From NCBI GenBank assembly GCA_036172665.1, contig CM069876.1, positions 8,308,001 to 8,372,000 on the forward strand: DNA of 64,000 bases. The letters run 5' to 3'. The stretch is from Prosopocoilus inquinatus. Its lineage: Eukaryota; Arthropoda; Insecta; Coleoptera; Lucanidae. Within the stretch, counting starts at the first letter, position 1. Each line of letters opens with the position of its first letter. A program made the position numbers and the translations under genes. Below are positions 44,211 through 55,689 of this stretch, piece by piece. The notes beneath the pieces were generated by a model, which ran no database searches, was not told where the DNA came from, and worked only from the letters and a program-made list of their open reading frames with translations.

Positions 44211-45340
44211 CCGTGCCTTCAACTGAATTCCTCGTTAAAGTAAGCTGTGATTTTTTTATGAAGTTGGCGACACAATTCTAGAGAAAACAGTTGTCATTAA
44301 CAGTACTGATCATAACATCAAATAAAAACACAACATTAAAGTTTAAAGTAGATGCTCAAAGTGCTCTCCTTCAGCTTGAATGTGTGTAAGTGTACTCTGC
44401 GTTTCATGTTTTCAAACCCGTTTGCTAAGTGTTCGTGGAATATGTTAGCACACACATCTGTAATGCCCGCACGAAGTTCTTCGAATGTTGTTCTAAAAAC
44501 TGTGTTTTTCATGTGCGGATAAATGAAGTAATCCATAATTGTGAGATCCGGAGACATTGCAGGAAAATTCACAATCCGATTATCGTAAAACTGCTGCAGG
44601 AAAGTCATTGTTTGATGAGCTGTGTGGGCAGTAGCATTGTCTTGCTGAAAATACCCTTCTGTAAGTTCATCATCATGTAGTTGATTAATGAAAGGTTTTA
44701 ATAACTCATTTCGGTGTCAAGAATGTCGTCGTTGTTTAAGTTATCAAGAAACCACTGACAATATTCTGTTCTTCTGTGAAAGTCTACTGGCCTGAGTTCG
44801 TGCACTGCTAGAATCTTACATGGATAAAGCTTTAAGTCTTTTTTAAGATTAGTGTGACATGTTCCCGCTGACAGCTGAACTTCTTGTGAAAGTTTCGCAA
44901 TAGATTTCTTGGAAGAGTGTTCCATTGATCCCGAACATATTCAGTGCAGGCTGCAGTCCTTTTCTTAGCTGCTCCGCTCCCTGGTTTGCGACCAAGTGAT
45001 TCTGTTTCACGAAATTTAAGAACACAAGCATGGATATGTTTATAACTAGCTGTTCACAAGTAATAGCAAAATTAGGAAACTGCTGTCGAAACTTCTGTAC
45101 ACACTGATTAATTGAATAAACTGACTGTCCATTTTCTATTCTACCGGTTTGAAAATAACTTTCAACAATAAATATTTTCTGATGTAATTCTAACATTTTG
45201 AATTAATTGAAAATACAAAGTGTCAATTTGACATTTGTTTAATTAAATAATTGAACAGCTATCAGTGCTGCAAATCTTAGGAGAAAAAAAAACAGTGAAA
45301 TCATAGCCCACTTTAAGGAGGAATTCAATTAAAGGCACGG
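44211..45340 (-). mobile_element. Tc1/mariner-type transposon with internally deleted transposase
   Basis: The ends CCGTGCCTTCAACTGAATTC and (right end, reverse complement) CCGTGCCTTTAATTGAATTC form inverted repeats of about 45 bp, each bordered by TA (44209-44210, 45341-45342). The minus-strand coding remains are an N-terminal helix-turn-helix of the DUF4817 type (KIFIVESYFQTG, SINQCVQKFRQQFP at 45060-45196), a second HTH segment (KKSIAKLSQEVQLSAGT at about 44870-44920), EYCQWFLDNLN, then FQQDNATAHTAHQT and FPAMSPDLTIMDYF. These last two hold the second and third catalytic Asp. The segment with the first Asp is missing between about 44690 and 44720, and frameshifts are present. Non-autonomous. 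Confidence 0.88.
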
Positions 45341-45644
45341 TATTAAACTATTAATAGAAAATGTTGACCATCACAGTTACTGTGACCACCGAATCTAAAT
45401 TCAAAACAGGAAATATCGTAGTAACAAAGAATACCTCATCCACGTCAAAACTGGTAAACATGGACTTTCAAAATCTTTGGATTTAAGCTTTTTGGAGCTT
45501 TAGATTTTTTTGTTAGACCTTTTCTCAAAAATAAACTGTACGTTCAAGCATTTGAAAATGAAGATTTTCGAGAAAATGTGCTTGCTTCGCATTGTTACTA
45601 TTATTATTTCGTCGTTTTAAAAAACTCAAACAGTGTGAGAACGA

Positions 45645-46605
45645 ACATGTACAAGGTGCCTACGCGAGAATTCTTACCCCCTTTAACCCTTTAACTTGAT
45701 TGACTAATTCAAAGCTTCTCTTGTGGTCACAGAAAAACAATTGATGGTCGGATGAAAGAGATATAAACTAAACTTAAGTGTTTTTTAATGAAACACCCTG
45801 TAATTTATTACGGTTTTCGATTCGAAATAAAATTCTAATGGGACTACATGTGTAATGAAACTAATAATGTAGAAGATGTCTATAAAATAATTCCTGCTTA
45901 ATTTTTTTATTTTTTATTTTATAAAGAAAAAAGGATAAAAAAAGTTGTAGAATTCATTTCAGTACTGCTACAGATACTCACAACAAACAGTTGAGCGTCG
46001 GATACCTAGAAAAATAAAGTTTTGGTTTTAAATATAATAACATTAAATACAATTTTACCGTTAATATATTAAATCGATTTACATGTTTTCTAAAAATAAA
46101 CTTTTTAACTAGAAACGAAAAATATTTCGGAAAAATTTAATTTTAAAAAATGACTAAAATTTTAATGTAGAACATAGTCGAAACATCTTCAATTTTTTTT
46201 ACGCAAAGTGTGAATCTTTTTAACATGTTTTGATTCACATCTCTTAGTATACAAGAATCATTATTCGAGTTTTCTATTTCTAAAATTCAAAAATAAAATA
46301 AATTAAATAGGAATTATTTTATAGACACCTTCTATGTAATTGGTTTTATTATATACATAGTCCTGTAGAATTTAATTTAGAATCGAAAGTCGTAATAATA
46401 TACAGGTTGTTCCATTAAAAGAGACTTAACTTTAGTTTATATCTCGTTTATCCGACCATCAACTGTTTTCCTGTAAGCACACAGAGAAACTTTGAATTAG
46501 TCCCTGTAAGTTTTGTATTAAACATTTTTTCCTGAAATCAAAAATAAAGGAGTTAAAGGGGGTAGGAATTCTGGCGTAGTCACCCTGTACATGTATTCGA
46601 AGTCA
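45645..46605. repeat. Foldback element FB2 (about 960 bp)
   Basis: The outer arms are inverted: ACATGTACAAGGTGCCTACG at 45647 against ACATGTACAGGGTGACTACG read from the right end. Shared inner blocks are TACCCCCTTTAA, TTGATGGTCGGAT, GAGATATAAACTAAA, AACACCCTGTA and GTCTATAAAATAATTCCT. Identity is moderate and the arms are about 400 bp each. There are no genes. ACAGGGTG/CACCCTGT motifs occur at the ends and again inside, suggesting nested units. Confidence 0.8.
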
Positions 46606-46966
46606 AGTTCAAAATCAAATGGAAAATCAGGAATAGGAATAATTCATCATCCCATTTAACCGTATTCGTATCTTTCATAATAACCGAGATCCCCACGTTG
46701 GAAAAGTTATATGGGACACCCTATATGGTAATCAATAAAACAGTAACATTTATTTCTCAAAGGGTATATTTTATTAATAACATACTGTTACATAGAACCA
46801 CCATTCTTTTTTAATTTTAAATACAAAGAGGCCATAGAAAGCAAAAGGTATAGCGGGAAATAAGTCAATACATAAAAGTTTATTTGCCTCTTGAACTAAT
46901 TTTACTATATTTTACTTTTCATAACCAACTTTTATTTAAAATTTTAATTAAATTTAAAAAGTTTTA

Positions 46967-47202
46967 TGGCCGGTTTCACCAACTGTGAATTTTATTCAAC
47001 TCGTTTACTCCATTTACACTTTCCGTACTTTTGTCTCACTTTTACTTTTATAAAAAGCGAGGCAAAAGTGTGAAAAGTGTAAAAAGAGTGAACGGAGTTG
47101 AATAAACGAAGGCAGCTTTTAATCTCTGTGCACATGTATCTTCTGGGAGACATTTTTATTAACAAATAAATTTAATCTTCATGCAATTGGTGAAACTGGA
47201 CG
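46967..47202. mobile_element. Tourist-like MITE
   Basis: TGGCCGGTTTCACCAA at the left and (reverse complement) CGTCCAGTTTCACCAA at the right, with TTA at 46964-46966 and 47203-47205. An internal second inverted pair (TATTCAACTCGTTTACTCC against its complement near 47082) lies within. The 3-bp TTA duplication and the end sequence fit PIF/Harbinger MITEs. Confidence 0.7.
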
Positions 47203-47286
47203 TTACTTGTTAAATTTAACCGAAATTTAAGCAAGTGCTGCTTGAAATAATTAAGGAAACATTAAGAAAAATTAATACTTGTAAAA

Positions 47287-48011
47287 CTAAAAACTTCTTA
47301 ACGTGTTTCGAAGTAGGTTTTCTATATCATGGCGTTTCTTTTCTATAGCAACATCTAAAGGCGTTTTACCGTCGTTACTCTTTTGTCTCACATCGCCCCC
47401 CCAATTTATTAGACTATTTACGGCGCTATAGTGATCGTTCTTGACTGCCAAATGCAATGCTGCTTCACCGAAATCTTGTACTGCTCTTATATTTGCTCCA
47501 TATTCAAGCAGCAATTCGATTATATCAACATGTCCTCTTTGAGCTGCTCTAAGCAGTGGAGTATATCCTTCATCATCCTGAGTGTCAATCTCAGCTCCAT
47601 TCTCCAACAAAATTTTAGCGGAATCCACAAAATTTAACCATGATGTCCAATGTAGAGCAGTTAATTCTCTGTCATCGTATACATTAGGATTTGCTCCGAA
47701 ATATAGAAGCAAATCCAAAATCTGGATATAGTTCTTTTTCGATGCCAGAATTACCGGCGTCTCTTTAGTCGCGCTACGTTGATATTCGGTAGAAGCACCA
47801 ATTGCGAGTAAATGAAAAGTGCGCTTTAAGTTTCCTGCTTCGACAGCATTGAAAAGTTGAAGGTCAAGGTTAGGTATGATTTCCTAGAAGCGTTTTACTT
47901 TTTAGAAATTCAAAAATGTTTGTTGAAAACTTTCTTACCTGTACCAGCAATTGCAGTAACACATTGTTTGCTTCGACTCTGCTTATTATATTGCTTAATT
48001 TGCTTGATATT
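47287..48011 (-). CDS. Ankyrin-repeat protein gene ANK-A, last two exons
   Basis: The terminal exon 47287-47883 (597 nt with stop) encodes about six ankyrin repeats of 33 residues, with motifs such as LDLLLYFGANPNVY, GYTPLLRAAQRGHVDIIELL, EYGANI, ALHLAVKNDH and GKTPLDVAIEKKRHDI. It begins EIIPNLDLQLFNAVEAGN after the acceptor TTCTAG. A 55-nt intron (47884-47938) has the donor GTAAGA. The preceding exon, about 47939-48011, encodes a short amphipathic stretch ending EANNVLLQLLVQ. Ankyrin repeats are protein-binding scaffolds; the partner is unknown. Upstream exons, including the start codon, were not found. The sibling at 56932-57665 has the same architecture. The frame is undamaged, so this is probably a real gene or an intact 3' end. 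Confidence 0.8.
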
Positions 48012-48144
48012 CTCTGTTGAAAATATTCTACGTTTAGTCAAATGTCTTGCATAGCCTAAATATTAATTTCGTAATTATCCTAGATTTTTTTCAAAATAAT
48101 CGATCGATATTTTCCAAAGAACTTAAAAAAATGCAAAATAGTAC

Positions 48145-49110
48145 AGAGTGTGTTCCAAATTCAGTGGCCTATTAAAAGTTTTCGGGGAAACGAACATACA
48201 AATATTTTGAAAATGAATACACTCTCTAGGAGGAAGTGATCTTTTAAATTAAAATATTTTCACTTTTACATCACTTCTGGTTATACTGGAAGTCATCATT
48301 AACTTTCTTATTTTCAACGGAATGCTATATTTTTTATTGAAAATTCCGATTCTACATATTATTCCAAGTAAAAATTGTTAAGACTTCCCAACACTGTAAT
48401 GGTTTTTGACGTATTTTCAAATTTCTTAAAAAAATATTACGGTGAACAGAATGTATTTACGACGATCAAATTTCAAGAATCAAATTGCCTGTCGCTTGGG
48501 AGAATAACGTTCACCTTTTGAAATCATATCCCAGTTATTCCTGAAAAAAATCACATGATGGTCAAAATATGATGTCGAACCTTGTTACATTTAACTGCCC
48601 AAAACTCAGTTTTCATAAATGGAATACTCTGCATATTTTTCATCAGGAGATATAGAATCGAATTCTACATCGATTAGTAGTAGCATTTCTTATACGTATT
48701 TCTATTAGTTTTCTTATTATCAATAATTGTTTATTTTGTTGTGTCAATTAATGCCATTAATGCAGTTATTGGTAGTTGGATTTGAAAAAAAACTGAAGCA
48801 GACATTGAATTCCTAATTTTTTAAGAAACATACAATTGTTAACCGTAGCAGACCTATCGTAAGCTTAAAATCTCAAAAACCATTACATTTAATTGTAGGA
48901 AAGCCTTAACAATTTTTAATTAAAATAATGTATAGAATCGGAATTTGCAATAAAAAAATATAGTATCCATTTAAAATAAGAAAGTTAATGGTGTCTTCCG
49001 ATATAACCGTAAATAATATAAAATTAAAAATATCTTAGCCTGAAAGATCGCTTCCTCCTAGAACAGTGTATTAATTGTCCGAATGTTTGTATGTTTGTAC
49101 CCTGTATAAC
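48145..49110. repeat. Foldback element FB3 (about 965 bp)
   Basis: The arms at 48145-48430 and 48840-49110 are inverted. Shared blocks are AACATACAAA (left) and its complement near 49085, CTAGGAGGAAG, AACTTTCTTATTTT, TTTTTTATTG with ATTCCGATTCTA, and AACAATTTTTA. The arms have diverged. Parts of it recur at 59150-59200 (AAATAAGAAAGTTGATATCA). Class unassigned. Confidence 0.75.
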
Positions 49111-49114
49111 GCAA

Positions 49115-50000
49115 TAAGTTTAAAAAAGCATTCTGTTAAACGAATTTGGCCTGTTTGAGTAGAAGTGAGCGTAACGAGCTTAAAAAGCCATACGTGTTTA
49201 GAAAACACTCGTCAAACCAGATTGCGTAGGTACACCATTTTTCCGCACTTCATGTGAAAATTAATTTTGTTATTATTATTAAAAGTGACACTAATCACTA
49301 TCACGTTAATTACTGGCCCACTTGATGGATATTGAATTTAGTATGTCGTTTTGCTGCAGTGGTTGCCATATGGTAAAGTCTCGCTTTACTAATGCTCAGT
49401 TTCTGAAACAACCAATAACTTTATGTAGGAGATAATTTTATGAAAAGTATAAACTGTATAGGTTGCTACGTTTGTGCTTTATCTAAGACAAAGTTTTGAG
49501 AAACGGCTTTCGCCATCCGCAATTTGTGAATTTTTCAATATTTTAATCCACGTTAGTGCAGTCAGAATTAAAATTATCGAATATTCGCTTAATCACATAA
49601 ATACGATTAAATAATCAAATGGTTCTGATACTCCCTTAACAAATCGTACTTTCAGAGAAACAACATTTTCGAGCAGCTCATATTCCTAGACTAACATCTG
49701 TTGTATGAGGGCTAGATTTTATGGCCTGCAATAATGTTTTGCCTTCTCTTCGAATTTAAGTTTGCTTGTAAATATCGCATTCTACTTTCAAATATGTTTA
49801 GTAAGATTATTGCTGTTTATATCTAGTTTAAGTTTTTTAATACTCAATATTATAATTCGATAACCTAATAGGTTTGTTAATATTGGTGGACCCCTTTCAA
49901 ATTTTGTTAATGTTCTTAAAACGGTATGTGTAGATATACTGATTCTATTTGACTTTATTTCATCATGTTTCTTATAAATCGATCGTATTTTGTCTTTACT
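49115..50000. other. No gene recognised
   Basis: AT-rich intergenic sequence. Confidence 0.5.
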
Positions 50001-51255
50001 TGATTCAATTTTACTTTATATTATATTTGAATTATGAATTTTATTCCTTTTTGTTTTCACTATAATGCTATGTATTCGATTTGACAAATTGTAAGCGTTC
50101 TAGAATATTTACTGTCGTCTTATCTTCGATCGCCGATCGCCGATCGCCTTTTGTTTATTATTTTATATTATTTCTTATTTGACTTTATTTAATTTAATTT
50201 TTGGAAACTAAGCAGCAGATAAATACAATATTTTCAAGACGATCGATTTTTTTTCAGGATGAATCCGTCGATTTCTTACCCTTTCCACAAACTTTAATAA
50301 ATTTAATTAAATAAATAAAATTTTACAGATTTTTAATATTGTAGGGTGTTTGCAAAAATCTGGGCGAGTGTTATTTTTTTAATGATCCCAATTATACAAA
50401 ATTGACGGGTCTGAGCGCTTATTTTTTTTTTATAAATCGTCTTAAAATAACGAATTTGTCCGCTACTTAGTTTTCACGCTGTATAATTGTAATTGATCGA
50501 CCCTTGTTTCTTCTTTTATTCGATTTTATTGCTTATTTTTATTTTTTAATTACCAATTCACAGTATTTTGTTTTCTTTTATTTACTCGATTTGATTTTAT
50601 TGTACATTTCGATCGATCGCCATTTTTGTTTTCTCTTTCACACAATTTGATTTTATTTATTGATTATTAATTGATCGTCTTTTGTTTTTGTTGTTTATTC
50701 GATTGAATGTATTTTTCTTGTTTCTTTTCTGTTTACTTCTTCTGTTCACTCGATTTGAATTTATTTTACATTTTGTTCCCTTCAATCGATTGCCATTTTT
50801 GTTTTCACCTTCACGCAATTTGATTTTATTTTGTAATAATTCTATTTTTCTTTAACATCTAACGATTAATTTTTATTTTCGTCTGTCGTCTTTTGTTTTT
50901 TCTTTCTTTTTTTTTGATTTTATTCGATACGATTTTTCATTTTTTAATTATCAATTCATTGACTTTTGCTATTATTTTTTTTTGAGCTTATTCCATTTTA
51001 CATTTTGATGTTTAATATTTACATATTCAATGAACGTATATCAATTAATCGTCTTTTTTCTTTTTGTTTTTTTTTTGCTATAATTTTTATTTTATAGTCG
51101 TATTTTTATTTCACAATTTTACTGTGATTCTTTGGTTTTCTGTACGTTATGTTTTTAATTCACACTTTCAAATAACGACACATTTTAAGAATCGAAATAA
51201 TAATGGTCACTTCAAATTATTTTACCTATTTTTTTTAAATTTTAGTTATAAATAA
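50000..51255. repeat. Degenerate T-rich tandem array with CGATTTGATTTTATT motif
   Basis: The plus strand is extremely T-rich. Variants of TCGATTTGATTTTATT recur at about 50592, 50753 and elsewhere, together with GCCATTTTTGTTTTC (about 50620 and 50787) and ACGCAATTTGATTTTATTTT (about 50640 and 50813). The two clearest blocks are about 165 bp apart. This looks like an old, decayed minisatellite; frames inside are low complexity. Confidence 0.6.
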
Positions 51256-51273
51256 GGTTTCCTGTTCTTTATA

Positions 51274-51561
51274 ATGGAAAGAAGACAAACTTTTTCCCCT
51301 ACCTCAACGGACCGGCAAAAATTTTTCGCTCGGAGCCTCGCAACCATGAGGGCTGTCTTTTTAGCCCGCCACACACGAACATACTTATCCCGCGCTCACG
51401 GCACCCGACGGACCTGGTGCGCGGACTTAGTTCGTATGTTTAAGGAGGAAAACTTCACTCTAAGTGCGCAGGTTAAAACGTCCAGGCTCGCGAATCTAAA
51501 TTGTTGTTTCAAAACTACGTTTACAGGCAAATCAGGTTTTAATAAATTAAATAATAAATGA
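51274..51561 (+). CDS. Uncharacterised 95-residue open frame
   Basis: Met-initiated frame in a locally GC-richer patch (about 51290-51480) following a long T-rich tract. The predicted product is basic (many Arg, Lys), with MERRQTFSPTSTDRQKFFAR at the start, and shows no domain, signal peptide or membrane segment that I can name. Base composition is unlike the flanks, so it may be a small gene, an exon or old transposon sequence. An AATAAA-like motif lies at the frame end (about 51540-51556). Weak evidence. Confidence 0.25.
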   Translation: MERRQTFSPTSTDRQKFFARSLATMRAVFLARHTRTYLSRAHGTRRTWCADLVRMFKEENFTLSAQVKTSRLANLNCCFKTTFTGKSGFNKLNNK

Positions 51562-51973
51562 AACAAGTTACAGGATCATTTATCGGCCAGAATACAAGTT
51601 CATGAAGTTTCTATTCAAATCTGCCGTCTAAGTATTACACTGGATAAACAAACTGTGGGCAACAGCGTGCCAAGTCCGCCACTTGCCGGGAGCGCGAGAT
51701 AAGTATGTCTGTCTGTGGCGGACTATTGTTTGTTTTACTTATGTGTGTAAAAAATGTATGGCACCTTTCAGAAAATGTTGTTAATTTGTGAATAAATTAT
51801 TCTCATTCATTTTTAATACAAATACCTATTTACCACCTGTTTTTGAGACCTTTTAAGTGCCTTTTTATTACGGCGCCTGTGTGCGTCGCTCACTTCGCAT
51901 ACACCACTCATCGGCCCTGCGTACAGTTAGTAATTGTTGCAGAAATCGAGCATAATTGATTTTGAATGTACTA

Positions 51974-52415
51974 ACAACTAATTAAAGGGCCACCATGGGA
52001 TCTCGTAAACTATAAGAGATACAAAGACGGTTAAATTACAAAAAAATATGCACTATTTTGGAGCCTATCAAATTATTCAAAAAAATCTTTTCTACCTTCA
52101 TTCATTTCTGAAATATCTTCAAAAAACTGAAAATTCTAATTTTCGAAAATTTCTTCGAACTGAGTTAGGTTGTCCATCGAATTTAATATAAAAACACCGA
52201 ATATTATGATTCTATCTTAAAAAATAAAGAAGTTATTCGAGATTTTTGAAAACCAGAATTTTTAGTTTCTTGAAGATATTTCAAAAACGAAGAGTAGAAA
52301 TGATTTTTTTGCATATTTTTATAGACCTCAAGATAGCGCAACTTTTCTGTAATTTAACCATCTTTGTATCTCTTATAGTTTACGAGGTCCCCATGGTGGC
52401 CCTTTACTTGGTTGT
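51974..52415. repeat. Foldback element FB4 (about 440 bp)
   Basis: Left GGGCCACCATGGGATCTCGT with AAACTATAAGAGATACAAAG, and right (reverse complement) GGGCCACCATGGGGACCTCG with the same AAACTATAAGAGATACAAAG, then GGTTAAATTAC on both. The arms are about 200 bp around an A/T-rich centre. A TAACCCTGTATA motif follows on the right, as in related repeats. Non-coding. Confidence 0.85.
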
Positions 52416-52658
52416 AACCCTGTATATATTATCGCTTAATACATGAAATGCGGAAAAAATATTAATTTTTTCAAAACTAGAATTTTCTATAAAACTTTTC
52501 GAACTTATAACTTCAGTATACAATTGCATTTTTTAGAAATTAAAATTTGTGTGATTAGACGTACGGGCTTCATTTTATACAAATTTAACAGAAACTTTTA
52601 TTTCACTTTGAATAAATGATTATGGACATTTGATAATTTTAATAATAATAAGATTATA

Positions 52659-53036
52659 GAAAAATTTTGTGCAAATCATTTTTGATTGCAGTGAAAGCCT
52701 CGAGCAGCCTCTGTACAGCTGTTTCAGCCCTGCTTGGGGCTTCTTCAGCAGAGACGTAGCTCGACATTTCCACTGCAAACAAAAACGACTTGTCCAATTT
52801 ATTCGCAATTGCGATGTAAGAGTGATGAACAGATAAAATAGCGACATCTTACTATCGCTTTTTGACCTGACATTGCAGTAGGATAGTCAAATTGAAGCGG
52901 GATTTGCTCCTAATAAGTCCCCCATGCAAGGCGGCCATGCTTGCTGTCAAAGTAAGCAAATCCCGCTTCAATTTGTCTATCCTACTGCAATGTCAGGTCA
53001 AAAAGCGATAGTATGTTGTCGCTATTTTATCTGTTG
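52659..53036. mobile_element. RZ retrozyme copy 7
   Basis: Antisense RZ from GAAAAATTTTGTGCAAATC, through an intact hammerhead and the GCGACATCTTAC block, to CATGCTTGCTGTCAAAGTAA (about 52954). It then switches to sense at GCAAATCCCGCTTCAATTTG and ends at TTATCTGTTG. A perfect 12-bp duplication AATAAGATTATA flanks it (52647-52658, 53037-53048). It is one of the best-preserved copies. Confidence 0.92.
52709..52753 (-). ncRNA. Hammerhead ribozyme in RZ copy 7
   Basis: Minus strand: CTCTG, CTGAAGA, AGCCC/GGGCT stem II, GAAA, ACAGCTGT palindrome, A, CAGAG. Core and stem I are fully intact. Confidence 0.9.
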
Positions 53037-53401
53037 AATAAGATTATACATCGATGGAACGAAACGCCTAATTTTTACAAATACACCATACTTTCAACGA
53101 AGGTGCATATACCATTTTATTCACGACCGAGAATAGAATATTGATAAAAATCGCAATTTTTGTGAATCACTTTTGACAGTTCATTTAATTTCCGCAAATT
53201 AGTAGTCGACGTTCATTATTTAACAAGATAAACTGAATTTTAAAATTTATTCTTCAAATTTGAATTTAAATGTAGTTATATTATTTGAATGAAATATTAC
53301 TGACATATGAAAGTACAAGGGCTGCAAGGACAGCGCTGTTAAATTTACTGCCTCCAAAATCAAGAAAAATTAACCCCTAAGTGTCAATATAATGAAAACT
53401 T

Positions 53402-53495
53402 CCTAGGGAGTAAATGTACATTACTTTTACTGCCTGTGGAGTAAGTGTGTTATACTTTTACTGCCTAGGGAGTAAGAGTATTACTTCTGTTACAA
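53402..53495. repeat. Three-unit 31-bp minisatellite
   Basis: CCTAGGGAGTAA at 53402, CCTGTGGAGTAA at 53433 and CCTAGGGAGTAA at 53464, each followed by a TTACTTTTACTG-like segment. The period is 31 bp with a few substitutions. Confidence 0.8.
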
Positions 53496-53499
53496 TTGT

Positions 53500-54360
53500 C
53501 ATGTCATAGAAACTGCTTTCTACTCTCAATCGTGAATAAATCGCAAAAATCTAAATATTGTTTGCTTACTCCTTTCCGTGATTCACATGCGCAGCAGGAA
53601 ATGATCCCCAATATTATGGTTAATTGTGCGATCCGTCCCTGAAATACCTAGTGATAAGACAAAATGGCAGTTCAGATTAAGGTTTCATTACATTAGATAT
53701 TACTCACCATTTTAATTATAGTTTACAAATATTCAGTTATAATAACCTGGTCAATACTTAGATTTGCTGTATGTTACTTCTTATCCTACTTATATGCATA
53801 CTGAAAGTGAACATAAAAAAGACGCCTTTGATATGATAATATTGCACCTTTTAAGTACTTATTATTCAAATTTTATTAGGCATGAATCTGAAGAAATTAC
53901 CTATTATAATATACTCTAAAAGTAAATGTACGTTCACATTTGATTATTACTGGGGAACAATTTTTAACAAAATTTTTGTTGAATTCGATTTTTCAGCTGT
54001 TTTAAAGTTAAACAGGTATGCCGGTTTCAAAACTGAAGTTAGTTTTTTTCTATCACGTCAAGTTTTTCCTTTACAGTTTGTCTTAATGGGATAATTTTTA
54101 CCTTAATATGAAAAGCACACACTCTGTTCAGCGAAACGATGCGATAAGGTAAATAAAAATTATATTTTTAGCTCGTTCTAGGTGTTTTCTTTCTTTCATA
54201 TCCTTTCTGTAATTATCACACGAGCGAGAACTGCACTTACGAAAATTAACTTAATAATTTAACTTGAAGACTTCCGCGGCCGTCATTCAACATTCCCTTA
54301 ATTCCCTTAATAGAATGTTTGATTAGCAGTTCCCTACCTACATTGCTACCAAGCAAACAC
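53500..54360. other. No gene recognised
   Basis: AT-rich; a 70-codon frame at 53882 has no recognisable domain. Confidence 0.5.
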
Positions 54361-54365
54361 ATTAC

Positions 54366-54612
54366 ATATCGTCGGTCTACAAGAGAAGGTGACCAAGTCC
54401 ACCGATAGTATTTTTGTGTTATTAGAATTTTAATATTTGCTTATGATTATAAAATCAATTATTTTACATCAGGTTAGTTTATATTGATTTTTATGAACAA
54501 TAGAGTTTTTAGAATATGTATTTTAAATTAAAAGAGATTGAATATTAAAATTCTAATAACTCAAAACTACTATCGGTGGACATGGTCACCTTCTCTTGTA
54601 GACCGACGATAT
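54366..54612. mobile_element. MITE with about 70-bp inverted arms (FB5)
   Basis: ATATCGTCGGTCTACAAGAG at the left is mirrored by CTCTTGTAGACCGACGATAT at the right. Homology continues through AAGGTGACC, TCCACCGATAGT and TATTAGAATTTTAATATT. The centre of about 100 bp is A/T-rich. No target duplication was assigned. Confidence 0.85.
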
Positions 54613-54839
54613 ATGCTCCTGGTTGCTATCGGCTAAAGTGAAAGTCTAATCTGTCTATTAACTTAAACTTTGTCGCTTATGAATAACTCTTCTTGAAAGT
54701 TCCTGTACAAGTACGTTTTGAAGTACTAAAAGCATTAGACGTGTTGCATCATTTTTTCTCGTCTAAATTTTACTTATTTTCATTCGATGATTACTAATCG
54801 TCCAAAGAGGTGCCGCTAAGTTTTATATTAGACGTAGGT

Positions 54840-55680
54840 GGGGATGGGACGATTCGCCGTCGCCAACTCGCCGTCGCCGATCCACCGTCGCCAATTCGTC
54901 GTAGAACCAATTCGTCGTCGATCCAATTTACCGTCCGCCCAATTCGCCGTCCCATGTTACTGCTTTATTTAGCTTGATAAGCTTTAAAACACTTTCTGAC
55001 CATTTTAGATAATATCCAAGTTATACCTGTAATTGTTGAAGAAAATAACTATAATTTCAGTACGTTTCAAGTAAATTAAAATGGACTTTACTATTGTTTT
55101 TCTATTTCAAGTTAAAATAAATTCCTAATTACAGTGCGACCACCGTAAGACACAAAATTACGAACAAATTGGTGCTGTACGTACACATATCATAATTCTA
55201 TTTTTTTTTTAATGGAACCCCTTTTTCAATTTATAATTTTAAATTACGAGCTTTCATGAATCAATATTTTGAAAGCAGTCGACTTTTGATGTGTAGTTAT
55301 TTTGATTGATATGAAAATCAATATGATTTTGAGCAGAATCTGAAAATATAAAAAAGAAGAATTGGAGGGATTTTACGAACACCCTGAAGAATAAGAAATA
55401 CTTCCTGGAAGACCAAATTTTTTTATCTGTTTCTTTATCTATGTATCACATTTAATTAATAACAAATTATTTTATTTTCCGTTAATTATGTTAACTTCTT
55501 ATTTTATTTACATATAATTATCGGTATATTATGATTTGGATATGTACTTGGACTTAAAACTTTAATCGCTGACGGCGAATTTACCGACGGCGAGTTTTCC
55601 GGCGGTGAATTGTACCTACGACGAATCGGCGACGGTGAATTGGCGACGACAAATCGGCGATGGCGAATTGTCCTAGACCC
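54840..55680. mobile_element. Non-autonomous DNA transposon with terminal GTCGCC arrays and 9-bp duplication
   Basis: A perfect 9-bp direct repeat GACGTAGGT lies at 54831-54839 and 55681-55689. The ends are GGGGATGGGACGATTCGCC and, in reverse complement on the right, GGGTCTAGGACAATTCGCC. Both termini continue as short arrays of CGCCGTCGCCAATTCGTCG-type units (left to about 54955, right from about 55565), so the terminal inverted repeats are themselves minisatellites. The interior is AT-rich without a transposase. A 9-bp duplication with GG-type ends best fits Mutator-like elements, but the superfamily is an inference. Confidence 0.8.
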
Positions 55681-55689
55681 GACGTAGGT

